A stretch of 64,000 bases of DNA from Longitalea arenae (GCF_016924755.1 NZ_JAFFJX010000004.1:310001-374000); one strand, 5' to 3'; shown: positions 52,002 through 60,265, numbered from the stretch's first letter. Numbers and translations: made by a program. The notes: generated by a model from the letters alone, not told the origin.

Positions 52002-52857
52002 CATCACCTGCCTGATCACGCACTACCGTACCCGTAATATAACCATAGGGTTCATCGGTAGCAATAAAGATCTCGTTCTTGTTATCGACACCGAACTGTT
52101 CCAGGTTGAACAGGATATGATGTTTGTTGGGCATTTTCAGGCTGATCTCATTAACAGCGGCAAATTTATTTAACACGGCTTCGCCCATAGCAAACAGCGT
52201 ATGCTGCACCGAAAGACTTTGGTGATCTGAAAATGTTTGCAGCAACGTGGTGCGAATACCGTTGAACAGCTCAACAAAAAGTACGTTGGAGGAATTGTAG
52301 GTCCAGTTCACTTCGCATTGCGTGGCAAAGATGCGGTCACTGGTTTCCTTAAGGGTGGTATATTGATCCTTGATATAATGCTCGAAACCGGAATCTGTCG
52401 TTTTTAAGATCAGCAGGTCAGCAATCCCGGTGGTTACGGTAATACCTTCCCCGCTTTGCACAATGGCGGCCGTATGTTTTTCTGCACCGCCGCTGCAATA
52501 AGCATGCGGATGTTCGCTTCCATTAAAACGCATCCGCTTCCAGTTATACTCGGTCAGTTCAATGCGGGCCTGGGACACCTGGGGATTGTTCGTTATAAAA
52601 TAATTCGCCAGGTACAGGCCAAAAGACTCTATAGAAGAAACAAAATGTTCTTTGGCCAATGCATACACGGTATTCTTCTGGGTATCTGTAGGCAGGATCC
52701 TGCTATTGTCACCTATTGTATGAGCCGTTTCAAAATCACCTTCCAGCACAACATTCACTGAGATCTGCCTGAACTCATGGTAATCGGGATGACGAATGAT
52801 CTTGGATAGATTAATGGCATTTTTACCATAGGTGTTCTTTCCCAGTTTTATTGACAT
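51979..52857 (-). CDS. Urate oxidase (cofactor-free uricase)
   Basis: A 292-residue uricase of the T-fold, cofactor-independent type. Evidence: LGKNTYGKNAINLSKIIRH start (with the Lys-Thr catalytic pair region), VNVVLEGDFETAHTIGDNSRILPTDTQKNTVY (~35-65), and NEIFIATDEPYGYITGTV at the end. It converts urate to 5-hydroxyisourate, which UraH and UraD (encoded downstream) turn into (S)-allantoin. It is the only minus-strand gene inside the purine half. It converges on xdhC with a 23-bp overlap and diverges from allB with an ~80-bp gap that must hold its promoter. Confidence 0.94.
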   Translation of the reverse strand: MSIKLGKNTYGKNAINLSKIIRHPDYHEFRQISVNVVLEGDFETAHTIGDNSRILPTDTQKNTVYALAKEHFVSSIESFGLYLANYFITNNPQVSQARIELTEYNWKRMRFNGSEHPHAYCSGGAEKHTAAIVQSGEGITVTTGIADLLILKTTDSGFEHYIKDQYTTLKETSDRIFATQCEVNWTYNSSNVLFVELFNGIRTTLLQTFSDHQSLSVQHTLFAMGEAVLNKFAAVNEISLKMPNKHHILFNLEQFGVDNKNEIFIATDEPYGYITGTVVRDQAGDANDSSQQ

Positions 52858-52893
52858 AGCAGCGTATTTTGGTGGAATGTATACTCAATTTAA

Positions 52894-52905
52894 ACAATTA
52901 ATTGT
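52894..52905. promoter_or_regulatory. Palindrome ACAATTAATTGT in the uricase/allB divergent gap
   Basis: A perfect 12-bp palindrome midway between the divergent uricase and allantoinase starts. It is a candidate operator able to serve both promoters. AT-rich palindromes arise by chance fairly often, so confidence is low. Confidence 0.35.
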
Positions 52906-52937
52906 CTATTTTTAGTAGCGGACTTAAATATTCAAGT

Positions 52938-54275
52938 ATGTTCGACCTGGCCATCAGCGGTAAGTTCATTTGTACGCCCGAAGGCATGCGGGCTGGCGTG
53001 GTACTCATCAGGAACGGTATCATCGCTGATGTAGTAGCTGCGCTGCCCCGCGAAGCGAGCCGCACGGTAATCGATATTGGCGAAAAGGTGCTGATGGCCG
53101 GTATAATTGACCCTCATGTACACCTGAACGAACCGGGCCGTACAAATTGGGAAGGTTTCGACACCGGGACCAGGTCCGCAGCTGCCGGAGGTATCACGAC
53201 GCTGGTGGATATGCCGTTAAATGCTTCACCGGTTACTACTACGGCTATTGCCTTTGAACAGAAGCTGGCTGCTACGAAAGGACAATTACATGTAAACTGC
53301 GGTTTTTGGGGCGGCGTGGTTCCAGGAAATAGTGCTGAAATAGAAAAGCTGATCAATAAGGGTGTCTTGGGCTTTAAAGCATTCCTAACGCATAGCGGCA
53401 TCGATGAATTTCCAAACGTAACAGAAGCCGATCTGCAGCTGGTGATGCCTGTTATTGCCCGGTATAACTTACCATTACTGGTACATTGCGAAATGTCTAC
53501 CCAGTTGCAAGTGCAAGCGGGAAACGACGATCGTTCTTATCAACAGTATCTTTCTTCCCGGCCAAAAGCCTGGGAGGATGAAGCCATCGCCCTTATGATA
53601 AGGCTTTGTGAACAGTATCATTGCCGGGTGCATATCGTGCATTTGTCATCGGCCGATTCTATTGAACAAATTAAACAGGCGCGGCAGAAAGGCTTGCCCC
53701 TTACGGCCGAAACCGCCCAGCATTATTTGTTTTTCAATGCCGAAGCCATTCCTGACGGACAAACGGCTTTTAAATGCGCCCCACCGATTCGTGAAAAAGA
53801 GAATAATGAACGATTATGGCAGGCCTTACAGGAAGGGATCATCGATTTCGTGGCAACAGATCATTCACCGGCTCCACCGGAGATGAAAGAAATTGCATCG
53901 GGCAACCTGAGGAAAGCCTGGGGTGGTATCGCATCCCTGCAGCTGGCGTTACCGGTTCTATGGACGGGCGCCCGGAAGCGCAATATACCGGTTACCTGTA
54001 TGGCAAAATGGCTTTGTGAAAAACCGGCATTATTGCCCGGCTTGCACGAAACGAAAGGTAAAATTGCCAAAGGCTATGATGCCGACCTGCTTGTTTGGGA
54101 TCCGGACAGATCTTTTACCGTTACAGCAGAGCAATTGCATCACAAACATAAAATAACGCCCTACCTGAACCAGCAATTGTATGGTGTGGTGGAACAAAGC
54201 TGGTTAAATGGCGAATTGATCTTTGAGCAGGGACAATTTCCTGCGCTTAATAAAGGAAAACTCATTATGAATTGA
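52938..54275 (+). CDS. allB: Allantoinase
   Basis: 445 residues counted from the ATG at 52938; a frame from 52902 adds 12 unlikely residues. FDLAISGKFICTPEGMRAGV is the normal start. Metal ligands: DPHVHLNEPGRTNWEGF (~57-73), the Lys in VLGFKAFLTHSGIDEF (~145), His in LLVHCEMS and VHIVHLSS, and Asp in VATDHSPAPPEMK (~305). The allantoinase-typical EPGRTNWEGF and final KITPYLNQQLYGVV are present. It hydrolyses allantoin to allantoate. Its stop codon overlaps the start of allC (TTGA). Confidence 0.95.
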   Translation: MFDLAISGKFICTPEGMRAGVVLIRNGIIADVVAALPREASRTVIDIGEKVLMAGIIDPHVHLNEPGRTNWEGFDTGTRSAAAGGITTLVDMPLNASPVTTTAIAFEQKLAATKGQLHVNCGFWGGVVPGNSAEIEKLINKGVLGFKAFLTHSGIDEFPNVTEADLQLVMPVIARYNLPLLVHCEMSTQLQVQAGNDDRSYQQYLSSRPKAWEDEAIALMIRLCEQYHCRVHIVHLSSADSIEQIKQARQKGLPLTAETAQHYLFFNAEAIPDGQTAFKCAPPIREKENNERLWQALQEGIIDFVATDHSPAPPEMKEIASGNLRKAWGGIASLQLALPVLWTGARKRNIPVTCMAKWLCEKPALLPGLHETKGKIAKGYDADLLVWDPDRSFTVTAEQLHHKHKITPYLNQQLYGVVEQSWLNGELIFEQGQFPALNKGKLIMN

Positions 54276-55525
54276 CAACCGGATATCAACAGCGCGCAAC
54301 CAGGATCCTGCAACGGATCAATGAACTGGCTTCCATCAGTGAAGAACCGGCTGTTATTACCCGTACATTCGGTACTGATGCTTTTGTTAAAGGAAGCCAC
54401 CTGGTTGCGCAATGGATGCAAGCCGCCGGTTTAGCAACCCGGATTGACAATATCGGCAACGTGCGGGGTAGACTGGTATCCTCTTCTGCCAATGCCAAAA
54501 CACTGGTGATCGCCTCGCATATAGATACTGTTGTGAATGCCGGCAAATTCGATGGCCCGCTGGGTGTGCTCATCGGACTTGACCTGATTGAACAGCTTAT
54601 ACAGCAACAGGTTTCGCTTCCCTTTCACCTGGAACTGATCGCTTTTTGCGACGAAGAAGGCTGCCGCTTCCACACCACTTACCTGGGCAGTAAAGTAATA
54701 GCTGGGCAGTTTGATACGGATCTGCTCAACAAACAGGATGCTGCCGGCAATACCTTGCAGCAAGTGATTGGATCGATGGGTGGCGATCCGGGCCTGTTAC
54801 AACAGGACGCCATACCTGCCGAAGAATGGTTGGGTTATTTTGAGATCCATATCGAGCAAGGTCCGGTCCTGTATGAAAAAAATATTCCGGTGGGTCTTGT
54901 AACAGCTATCGCCGGGCAAAAAAGAATTGCCATCACCTTTACAGGTGAAGCCGGGCATGCAGGTACCGTACCCATGACGAAACGGAACGATGCCTTATGT
55001 GCCGCTGCTGCATTTATTCTGGAAGTAGAACGGTTTGCGGGTACGCATCCACATCAGCTTTTGGCCACCGTTGGAACTGTACAAATCGCGCATGCAGCCA
55101 GTAATGTGATCCCCGGGGAAGTGACGATCACGCTTGATCTGCGCCATGCAGATGCAGCCATTTTAGCAAGCTGCCATAAACAATTGCAGCAACTGGGCCT
55201 GTCTGTTTGCGAACGGCGTACTATAAAAATGAGCTGGCAAGCGGTACAGGAAACAGAAGGGGTAAGCTGTGATGATACCTTTAATCAGTTACTGGAAGAG
55301 GCCATTCAGCGATCAGGGTATGAGCTGGTGAAACTGGTGAGCGGGGCCGGGCATGATGCAGTGGCAGTAGCAGCAGTAGCACCGGTAGCCATGTTATTTG
55401 TGCGATGTTTTAAGGGCATCAGTCATAATCCATCGGAAAATGTTGAACTAAATGACCTGGCCGCTGCCGTTGAGGTATCGGCTGCATTCATACATTCGCT
55501 CATTCAAAAATATAACCGCGGTTAA
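54272..55525 (+). CDS. allC: Allantoate amidohydrolase (M20 family)
   Basis: 417 residues. It starts with TTG at 54272, overlapping the allB stop as TTGA; no ATG lies in frame until residue ~49, past conserved sequence, so the TTG start is well supported. Metal-site motifs: SHIDTVVNAGKFDGPLGVL (~90-108), FCDEEGCRFHTTYLGSK (~127-143), EIHIEQGPVLYE, the GEAGHAGTVPMTKRNDA dimer-lid, and FVRCFKGISHNPSENV at the end. It releases ammonia and CO2 from allantoate to give (S)-ureidoglycine. Related ureidoglycolate amidohydrolases share the fold, but the cupin AllE next to it supports allantoate as substrate. Confidence 0.92.
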   Translation: MTTGYQQRATRILQRINELASISEEPAVITRTFGTDAFVKGSHLVAQWMQAAGLATRIDNIGNVRGRLVSSSANAKTLVIASHIDTVVNAGKFDGPLGVLIGLDLIEQLIQQQVSLPFHLELIAFCDEEGCRFHTTYLGSKVIAGQFDTDLLNKQDAAGNTLQQVIGSMGGDPGLLQQDAIPAEEWLGYFEIHIEQGPVLYEKNIPVGLVTAIAGQKRIAITFTGEAGHAGTVPMTKRNDALCAAAAFILEVERFAGTHPHQLLATVGTVQIAHAASNVIPGEVTITLDLRHADAAILASCHKQLQQLGLSVCERRTIKMSWQAVQETEGVSCDDTFNQLLEEAIQRSGYELVKLVSGAGHDAVAVAAVAPVAMLFVRCFKGISHNPSENVELNDLAAAVEVSAAFIHSLIQKYNRG

Positions 55526-55526
55526 T

Positions 55527-56273
55527 ATGGAAATTTCAGCGCTAACAAGATCGGTCGTAAAACACAATCATGCAGTGATCAGTCAGGATGGCTATGTGAA
55601 CAGCAATGTGCCGGGTTGGACAAACTGCACCGTGAATGTCATCATCAATGAACAAATGGGCGCCCGGCTTTGTCAAACACTGATCACATTGCAAAAGGAT
55701 GGCAGCCTGACTGGTAGCACGCAACAATCGCAGATCTTTTTTTACATAATTGAAGGCGCGTGCAAGGCTACGGTAAGTGGTGAATCAAAAAATTTAGCTA
55801 GTGGCCATTTTGTATATATACCAGTTCAGAAGGATTATGTTTTTGATGAAGTAAAAGCCGGTACCAGGATCCTCAGCTTCCATAAAGTATATGAGCCATT
55901 ACAGGAAGCACCGGTACCTGCAACCCTGTTTGGCGATGCTTCCAAAGTGCCAGCCCCCAGCTACCTGAATGATCCTGCCCTGCGCTTACAGGTCTTATTG
56001 CCCGATAACCTGTCCTTCGATATGGCGGTGAATATTTTCACTTATGATCCGGGTGGCCATTTGCCATTTGTAGAAACCCATATCATGGAACATGGTTTGC
56101 TGTATTTGCAGGGGCAGGGGGTATATATGCTCGATCATCACTGGTACCCCGTCAAAAAAGGAGATGCCATCTGGATGGCGCCCTACTGTCAGCAATGGTT
56201 TACCGCTATGGGCAAGGAACCGGCTGTATATATCTATTACAAAAACGTGAACCGCTTTCCCACTGTAGTATAA
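55527..56273 (+). CDS. allE: (S)-ureidoglycine aminohydrolase (bicupin)
   Basis: 248 residues counted from the ATG at 55527, one base after the allC stop. Two cupin modules: the first around FFYIIEGACKATVSGESKNLASGHFVYIP, the second around FVETHIMEHGLLYLQGQGVYML with metal-binding Glu/His (ETHIMEHG) and the closing WMAPYCQQWFTAMGK. The enzyme (YlbA/UGlyAH) needs Mn2+ and deaminates (S)-ureidoglycine to (S)-ureidoglycolate. This is the last purine step with an obvious enzyme in this cluster. Confidence 0.93.
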   Translation: MEISALTRSVVKHNHAVISQDGYVNSNVPGWTNCTVNVIINEQMGARLCQTLITLQKDGSLTGSTQQSQIFFYIIEGACKATVSGESKNLASGHFVYIPVQKDYVFDEVKAGTRILSFHKVYEPLQEAPVPATLFGDASKVPAPSYLNDPALRLQVLLPDNLSFDMAVNIFTYDPGGHLPFVETHIMEHGLLYLQGQGVYMLDHHWYPVKKGDAIWMAPYCQQWFTAMGKEPAVYIYYKNVNRFPTVV

Positions 56274-56283
56274 CGAAAAATCT

Positions 56284-56805
56284 ATGGCTATGACAATTGC
56301 AGAATTCGATGGCCTCGATATAGAGAAAAAGAAAGCACTGCTGCATACCTGTTGCGGCAGCACTGCCTGGGTAAACAATGTGCTCGAGGCTTTACCGGCT
56401 GAAGACCTGATTGATCTGTTCCAGATAGCCGAGGAAAAATGGTATGCCTGCCATGAATCAGACTGGCGGGAAGCATTTGCCCAACATCCCAGGATCGGCG
56501 ATATCAATTCCCTGAAAGAAAATCTCTCCGCGGCTAACGCATGGGCGGAAAAGGAGCAGTCGGCTGTGAAGCAGGCTTCTGAACAAACCATACAGGAACT
56601 GGCAGCAGCCAATGAAAAGTATGAGCAACGGTTTGGTTATACTTTCATCGTTTGCGCAACCGGCAAACCTGCCAATGAAATGCTGCAAATCCTTAACCAG
56701 CGATTATATAACAGCCCGGAGGTTGAAATACAGGTTGCCATGGAAGAGCAGCTTAAGATCACGAGGTTAAGACTTGAAAAACTCTTTGGCATTAACGAAC
56801 CATAA
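56284..56805 (+). CDS. uraD: OHCU decarboxylase
   Basis: A 173-residue alpha-helical protein. Family landmarks: KKALLHTCCGSTAWVNNVL (~17-35), the catalytic-region FAQHPRIGDINSLKE, SEQTIQELAAANEKYEQRFGYTFIVCATGK and a final EEQLKITRLRLEKLF. It decarboxylates 2-oxo-4-hydroxy-4-carboxy-5-ureidoimidazoline to (S)-allantoin. Starts at 56284 and 56290 are both ATG. It lies 10 bp after allE and 11 bp before uraH. Confidence 0.94.
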   Translation: MAMTIAEFDGLDIEKKKALLHTCCGSTAWVNNVLEALPAEDLIDLFQIAEEKWYACHESDWREAFAQHPRIGDINSLKENLSAANAWAEKEQSAVKQASEQTIQELAAANEKYEQRFGYTFIVCATGKPANEMLQILNQRLYNSPEVEIQVAMEEQLKITRLRLEKLFGINEP

Positions 56806-56816
56806 CAGCTACCACC

Positions 56817-57155
56817 ATGAGCCAGTTAACCACGCATATCCTGGATACTACCCAGGGCAAGCCCGCTGCCGGTGTGCAGATCGTTTTATACCAGTTGGAA
56901 CATAATGACTGGAAGGAGATAGTACGGGGATTTACCAACAGCGATGGCAGGATCACGGACTGGCTGCCAAAAAATGAGCGCTTACCGACCGGGCAGTATA
57001 AACTGAAATTTGAAACGGGCGATTACTACAAACAACTGCTGATGACTTGCTTTTATCCCTTTGTAGAAGTGGTGTTTTCCATTACCGACGGTTCACATTA
57101 CCATGTGCCTCTCTTATTAAATCCCTTTGGCTACTCTACCTACCGGGGTTCTTAA
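56817..57155 (+). CDS. uraH: 5-Hydroxyisourate hydrolase (transthyretin-like)
   Basis: A 112-residue protein with the transthyretin-related family features: LTTHILDTTQGKPAAGVQI (His near residue 6), TNSDGRITD (~43), and the invariant C-terminal YRGS. Length matches the family. It hydrolyses 5-hydroxyisourate to OHCU, linking uricase to UraD. The order uraD-uraH 11 bp apart makes cotranscription certain in practice. Confidence 0.96.
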   Translation: MSQLTTHILDTTQGKPAAGVQIVLYQLEHNDWKEIVRGFTNSDGRITDWLPKNERLPTGQYKLKFETGDYYKQLLMTCFYPFVEVVFSITDGSHYHVPLLLNPFGYSTYRGS

Positions 57156-57195
57156 TTTACACAGCAATAAATTCCAATTACTATAAAGAATAAAT

Positions 57196-58626
57196 ATGAA
57201 GCTTTCCATACCGGAAAAAGAGAAAACGGATTTGTTAGCGCAGTTGCAAACGGCCAATCTCAAATTCCAGCAAACCTATCCCGGCGACAGGCCTGAGCGC
57301 CAGCCGGTTCATACAGTGTATGGAGGGGCAAACCTGTTCAGAGCCGACACCTGTGTGAAAATGGGTGATATTGCCCTCAGGAATCTGCAAACCTATGCAC
57401 CGAATTTTGTGGTGCTGGCAAATGTCTTGCAGTTAGCGGGTCACGAATATTTGCCCCGGCAACAAAGCGCCATTGAAACATTGACAAAAAAGCTGAACGA
57501 CATGCCGGCCCCTTTACGGAAACAGGAACCGGCCTGGCTTGCTTACACGGTATACAATAAGATCATTCAAAAATTGCAAACCGAAGCCGTAGAAGATTTC
57601 CGGATAGATTTTGAAGATGGCTTTGGTAACCGCCCCGATGAGGAAGAAGATGCAACTGCAGTGCAGGCTGCCATCGAGCTGGCCACAGGAATGAAAAACC
57701 AGACCATTTCGCCGTTTATAGGCATTCGTATTAAGCCATTTACAGAAGACCTGAAACAGCGCGGGGTGCGCACACTGGATATTTTTCTTTCTACCCTGCT
57801 TGAAAATACCAATGGAATTCTGCCCGAAAATTTCGTGGTTATGTTACCCAAAGTAACGATACCAGAACAGGTAGTGACCCTGGTACGCCTTTTCGAACTG
57901 TTTGAAAAAGCGCATCAACTCGCACCCGGTTCCCTGAAAATGGAAACGATGGTGGAAGCCACACAGATCATTATGGATGAGGAAGGGCGCAATCCCCTGC
58001 TGCGCATTATAAAAGCCAGTGAAGGAAGATGTATTGCCGCGCATTTTGGTACCTATGACTATACAGCCTCCTGTGGCATTACCGCGAAGTACCAGACCAT
58101 GGCGCATCCGGTTTGTGATTTTGCACACCATATGACGAAAGTAGCGCTGGCCGGTACAGGCATCTTTTTATCAGATGGCGCCACCAATGTAATGCCTATT
58201 GGCCCGCACCGTGGCGACCAACTGAGCTATGAGCAAATGACCGAGAACCGCGAATCGGTACACCAGGCATGGCGTACCGGCTTTCATCATACCATGCACT
58301 CGCTCATCAATGGGTTCTACCAGGGCTGGGACCTGAACCCTGCGCAGCTGCCCATGCGATATGCAGCTACCTACAATTTCTTTTTGAACAGTTATGAAGA
58401 TGCGGTATTCCGGTTGAAGACCTTTGTAGAACGGGCAGCTATCTCTACGCTTACCAAAGACATATTCGACGATGCCGCCACCGGGCAGGGTTTGCTGAAC
58501 TTCTTTTTAAAAGCTATGAATTGTGGTGCGATCACTGAAGAAGAAGCTACCGCTACAGGCCTTACTATTGATGAAATACGCAGCAGGTCGTTTTACCGAA
58601 TCCTGCAAGGCAGAAGAAAGGCTTAG
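57196..58626 (+). CDS. DUF6986-type CitE/HpcH-like protein, uncharacterised purine-cluster gene
   Basis: A 476-residue protein that resembles the aldolase/citrate-lyase beta (HpcH/HpaI, CitE-like) TIM-barrel superfamily. The VEDFRIDFEDGFGNRPDEEE segment (~133-152) supplies metal-ligand acids. IGIRIKPF (~176) holds the acid-binding Arg, and KMETMVEATQII (~250) supplies a Glu. Later parts have AHFGTYDYTASCGI and TGIFLSDGATNVMPIGPHRG. I believe this is the family now called DUF6986, sometimes misnamed phosphoenolpyruvate kinase and often found beside urate genes. Superfamily members make or break C-C bonds of glyoxylate, malate or acyl-CoA. It begins 40 bp after uraH and closes the purine unit, so a role on ureidoglycolate or glyoxylate is a reasonable inference. 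Confidence 0.8.
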   Translation: MKLSIPEKEKTDLLAQLQTANLKFQQTYPGDRPERQPVHTVYGGANLFRADTCVKMGDIALRNLQTYAPNFVVLANVLQLAGHEYLPRQQSAIETLTKKLNDMPAPLRKQEPAWLAYTVYNKIIQKLQTEAVEDFRIDFEDGFGNRPDEEEDATAVQAAIELATGMKNQTISPFIGIRIKPFTEDLKQRGVRTLDIFLSTLLENTNGILPENFVVMLPKVTIPEQVVTLVRLFELFEKAHQLAPGSLKMETMVEATQIIMDEEGRNPLLRIIKASEGRCIAAHFGTYDYTASCGITAKYQTMAHPVCDFAHHMTKVALAGTGIFLSDGATNVMPIGPHRGDQLSYEQMTENRESVHQAWRTGFHHTMHSLINGFYQGWDLNPAQLPMRYAATYNFFLNSYEDAVFRLKTFVERAAISTLTKDIFDDAATGQGLLNFFLKAMNCGAITEEEATATGLTIDEIRSRSFYRILQGRRKA

Positions 58627-58628
58627 TA

Positions 58629-59198
58629 CTATAGTATAGGCACAAATTCCTCGGAGAATCGGAACCTGTTCTTAATTAAATGAACGCCTCTGTTCTTCTG
58701 ATTGCGGACGGTATGTACGGAAAGCCGCATCTGGCGGGCAATTTCATGGCAATCGAGGCCCTTGGTATAACTCAGCAACATCACTTCTTTACATTTCTCG
58801 GGCAGATCATTTACAATGCTATATACCTGGCGTAAAACCTCGGCATGAATGGCCTCGTTCATTGCCCCGGGTTCTATTTCGTTGGATTGCTGGCGGATGG
58901 TTTCGCGGATGCGGGCCTGGTATTGTACCTGCTGGTTATGATTGAGACAGGCATTACGGGTGCTGATGTATAAAAACGCTTTTGCCGCATAAACCGTCTT
59001 GAAGTCAGCCTGCTTTTGCCAGAGCTTTACAAATACATCGGTAACAATATCCTGGGCGATGGCAGCATCATTTACCAGCCGGCGGGCGAAAAAACAAAGT
59101 GAAGGATTGAACAAATGAAATACCTTTTCGAATTCAGGGATCTTTTGCTGCTTAAGACGTTTACTTTTCTCATTCGTTAAATGTTCTGTATTCCTCAT
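58629..59198 (-). CDS. FecI-like ECF RNA polymerase sigma factor
   Basis: A 189-residue sigma-70 family protein. Region 2 is FEKVFHLFNPSLCFFARRLVNDAAIAQDIVTDVFVKLWQ (~22-60), and region 4 is VNDLPEKCKEVMLLSYTKGLDCHEIARQMRLSVHTVRNQKNRG (~133-175). Region 3 is absent, as in ECF types. In Bacteroidota such factors usually pair with FecR anti-sigmas and SusC-type transducers, but no FecR adjoins it; the SusC of this window starts beyond the right edge. The stop is two bases from the convergent DUF6986 stop. Confidence 0.92.
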   Translation of the reverse strand: MRNTEHLTNEKSKRLKQQKIPEFEKVFHLFNPSLCFFARRLVNDAAIAQDIVTDVFVKLWQKQADFKTVYAAKAFLYISTRNACLNHNQQVQYQARIRETIRQQSNEIEPGAMNEAIHAEVLRQVYSIVNDLPEKCKEVMLLSYTKGLDCHEIARQMRLSVHTVRNQKNRGVHLIKNRFRFSEEFVPIL

Positions 59199-59630
59199 GT
59201 CAGGTAGTTTTTGAAATGTCGCAACACATTGGTGGTTTCTTTCTGATTCATGGCATCTTTAGTACAACGGATATATGGAGGCTGATACAGGTTTTTGTAA
59301 AAACCGGCTGGGGCCCAATGGCTAAACAACCGGTGTGTTCTTCCATGTAATAAATCGGTGGTTTCTATAAACCATAAACTATTTTGAGCTATTATCTCTG
59401 CTGCACAGATCTGCTTTGAGATTCCCGTTATGAGACCACTTCCCTTTCGTTGGAACCCTTCTAAGCACTAGTGGTTTTCCGATACACACCCTATAAATAA
59501 AAACACCAATTCTGTCTGTTTTTACTAAATAACAATAAAATAATTTTAATATAATAGTTGCATTGATAACTATTTAGTGACCGCCCGGTGATTTAATAGA
59601 AAGGGTTAATGGTTCGCAGTTTTTCAATTG

Positions 59631-59691
59631 CGCCTGTTGTTGGGTAGGTAGAAATATTGAATGCGCAACGAAGGATCAACAGGCGTTTTTT
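59631..59691 (+). terminator. Orphan intrinsic terminator with large loop
   Basis: CGCCTGTTG (59631-59639) pairs perfectly with CAACAGGCG (59677-59685) around a 37-base loop, followed by six Ts. No plus-strand CDS lies upstream within 1 kb (the next ends at 58626), so it would end an unrecognised short transcript, or it is a long-loop structure of another kind. Confidence 0.5.
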
Positions 59692-59927
59692 GCTTTATCG
59701 TACTCGTGTATTCACTTAGGTGATAAATGATCGATGACAATTAGTTTATGCGAGCTGGTGAAAATTCAGAAAATAAACATTATAAGTTTTTTCAAGCCAT
59801 ACTTTACAACGCTTCAGCAGCTACCTATTGACGAAATATTTTTACAAAATATATTTTGTTTCTCCCTAACTTTACGCGCATTAAAAGAGAATTAATTCTT
59901 TTTGCTCTTCAGTTATCAGCCATACTT

Positions 59928-60045
59928 CTATCCTGATGAACGTTATCTATCCTTAAGAACATACTTCTATCCTGTCGAATTGCAACTATCCTAAGGTTTC
60001 TATTTTTATCCTTACGTCCTTAGTTCTATCCTTACGTCCTTGCTT
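59928..60045. repeat. Six CTATCCT motifs phased at 19-20 bp
   Basis: CTATCCT begins at 59928, 59947, 59967, 59986 and 60026, and TTATCCT at 60006. Spacings are 19, 20, 19, 20 and 20 bp. The last two units are nearly identical over ~16 bp (TATCCTTACGTCCTT), while earlier spacers vary. The array ends about 220 bp before the small exported protein gene. Confidence 0.8.
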
Positions 60046-60265
60046 ACCTGCAGTGACCACGCTATCGTAATGCCAGCAGGCTATTCCTATTATTACCAGT
60101 TATTGTTCCGTCCCTACAAACTCTAACCAATTGCGTTACTAACAACATTTTTTTCCGGTGCAAACACCGGACAGGAAAACTTATGCCCCTAAACGAACGG
60201 GTTTAATCAACATTCATTCACTCAATGTTTTTACTGCTTTTTACAGAATAAAAGCAGCCAACATT

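Larger units (their letters stand above)
59199..60265. other. Long intergenic region with several structured elements
   Basis: About 1.07 kb with no convincing CDS. It contains a GGTTTTTGTAAAAACC near-palindrome (59290-59305), a spaced inverted repeat ACTAAATA/TATTTAGT (59524-59531 with 59571-59578) in very AT-rich DNA, an orphan terminator (59631-59691) and a phased CTATCCT array (59928-60045). Confidence 0.6.

Noticed and set aside
36810..58626. Island as a recently acquired mobile element
   Set aside because: No integrase, transposase or flanking direct repeat was seen, and codon style is similar to that of the neighbours.
59524..59578. Spaced inverted repeat ACTAAATA/TATTTAGT as an insertion-sequence end
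   Set aside because: The arms are only 8 bp in very AT-rich DNA with no transposase or target duplication.
59928..60045. Short phased repeat considered as a CRISPR array
   Set aside because: The conserved part is only 7-8 bp, the total period is 20 bp, and there are no cas genes.
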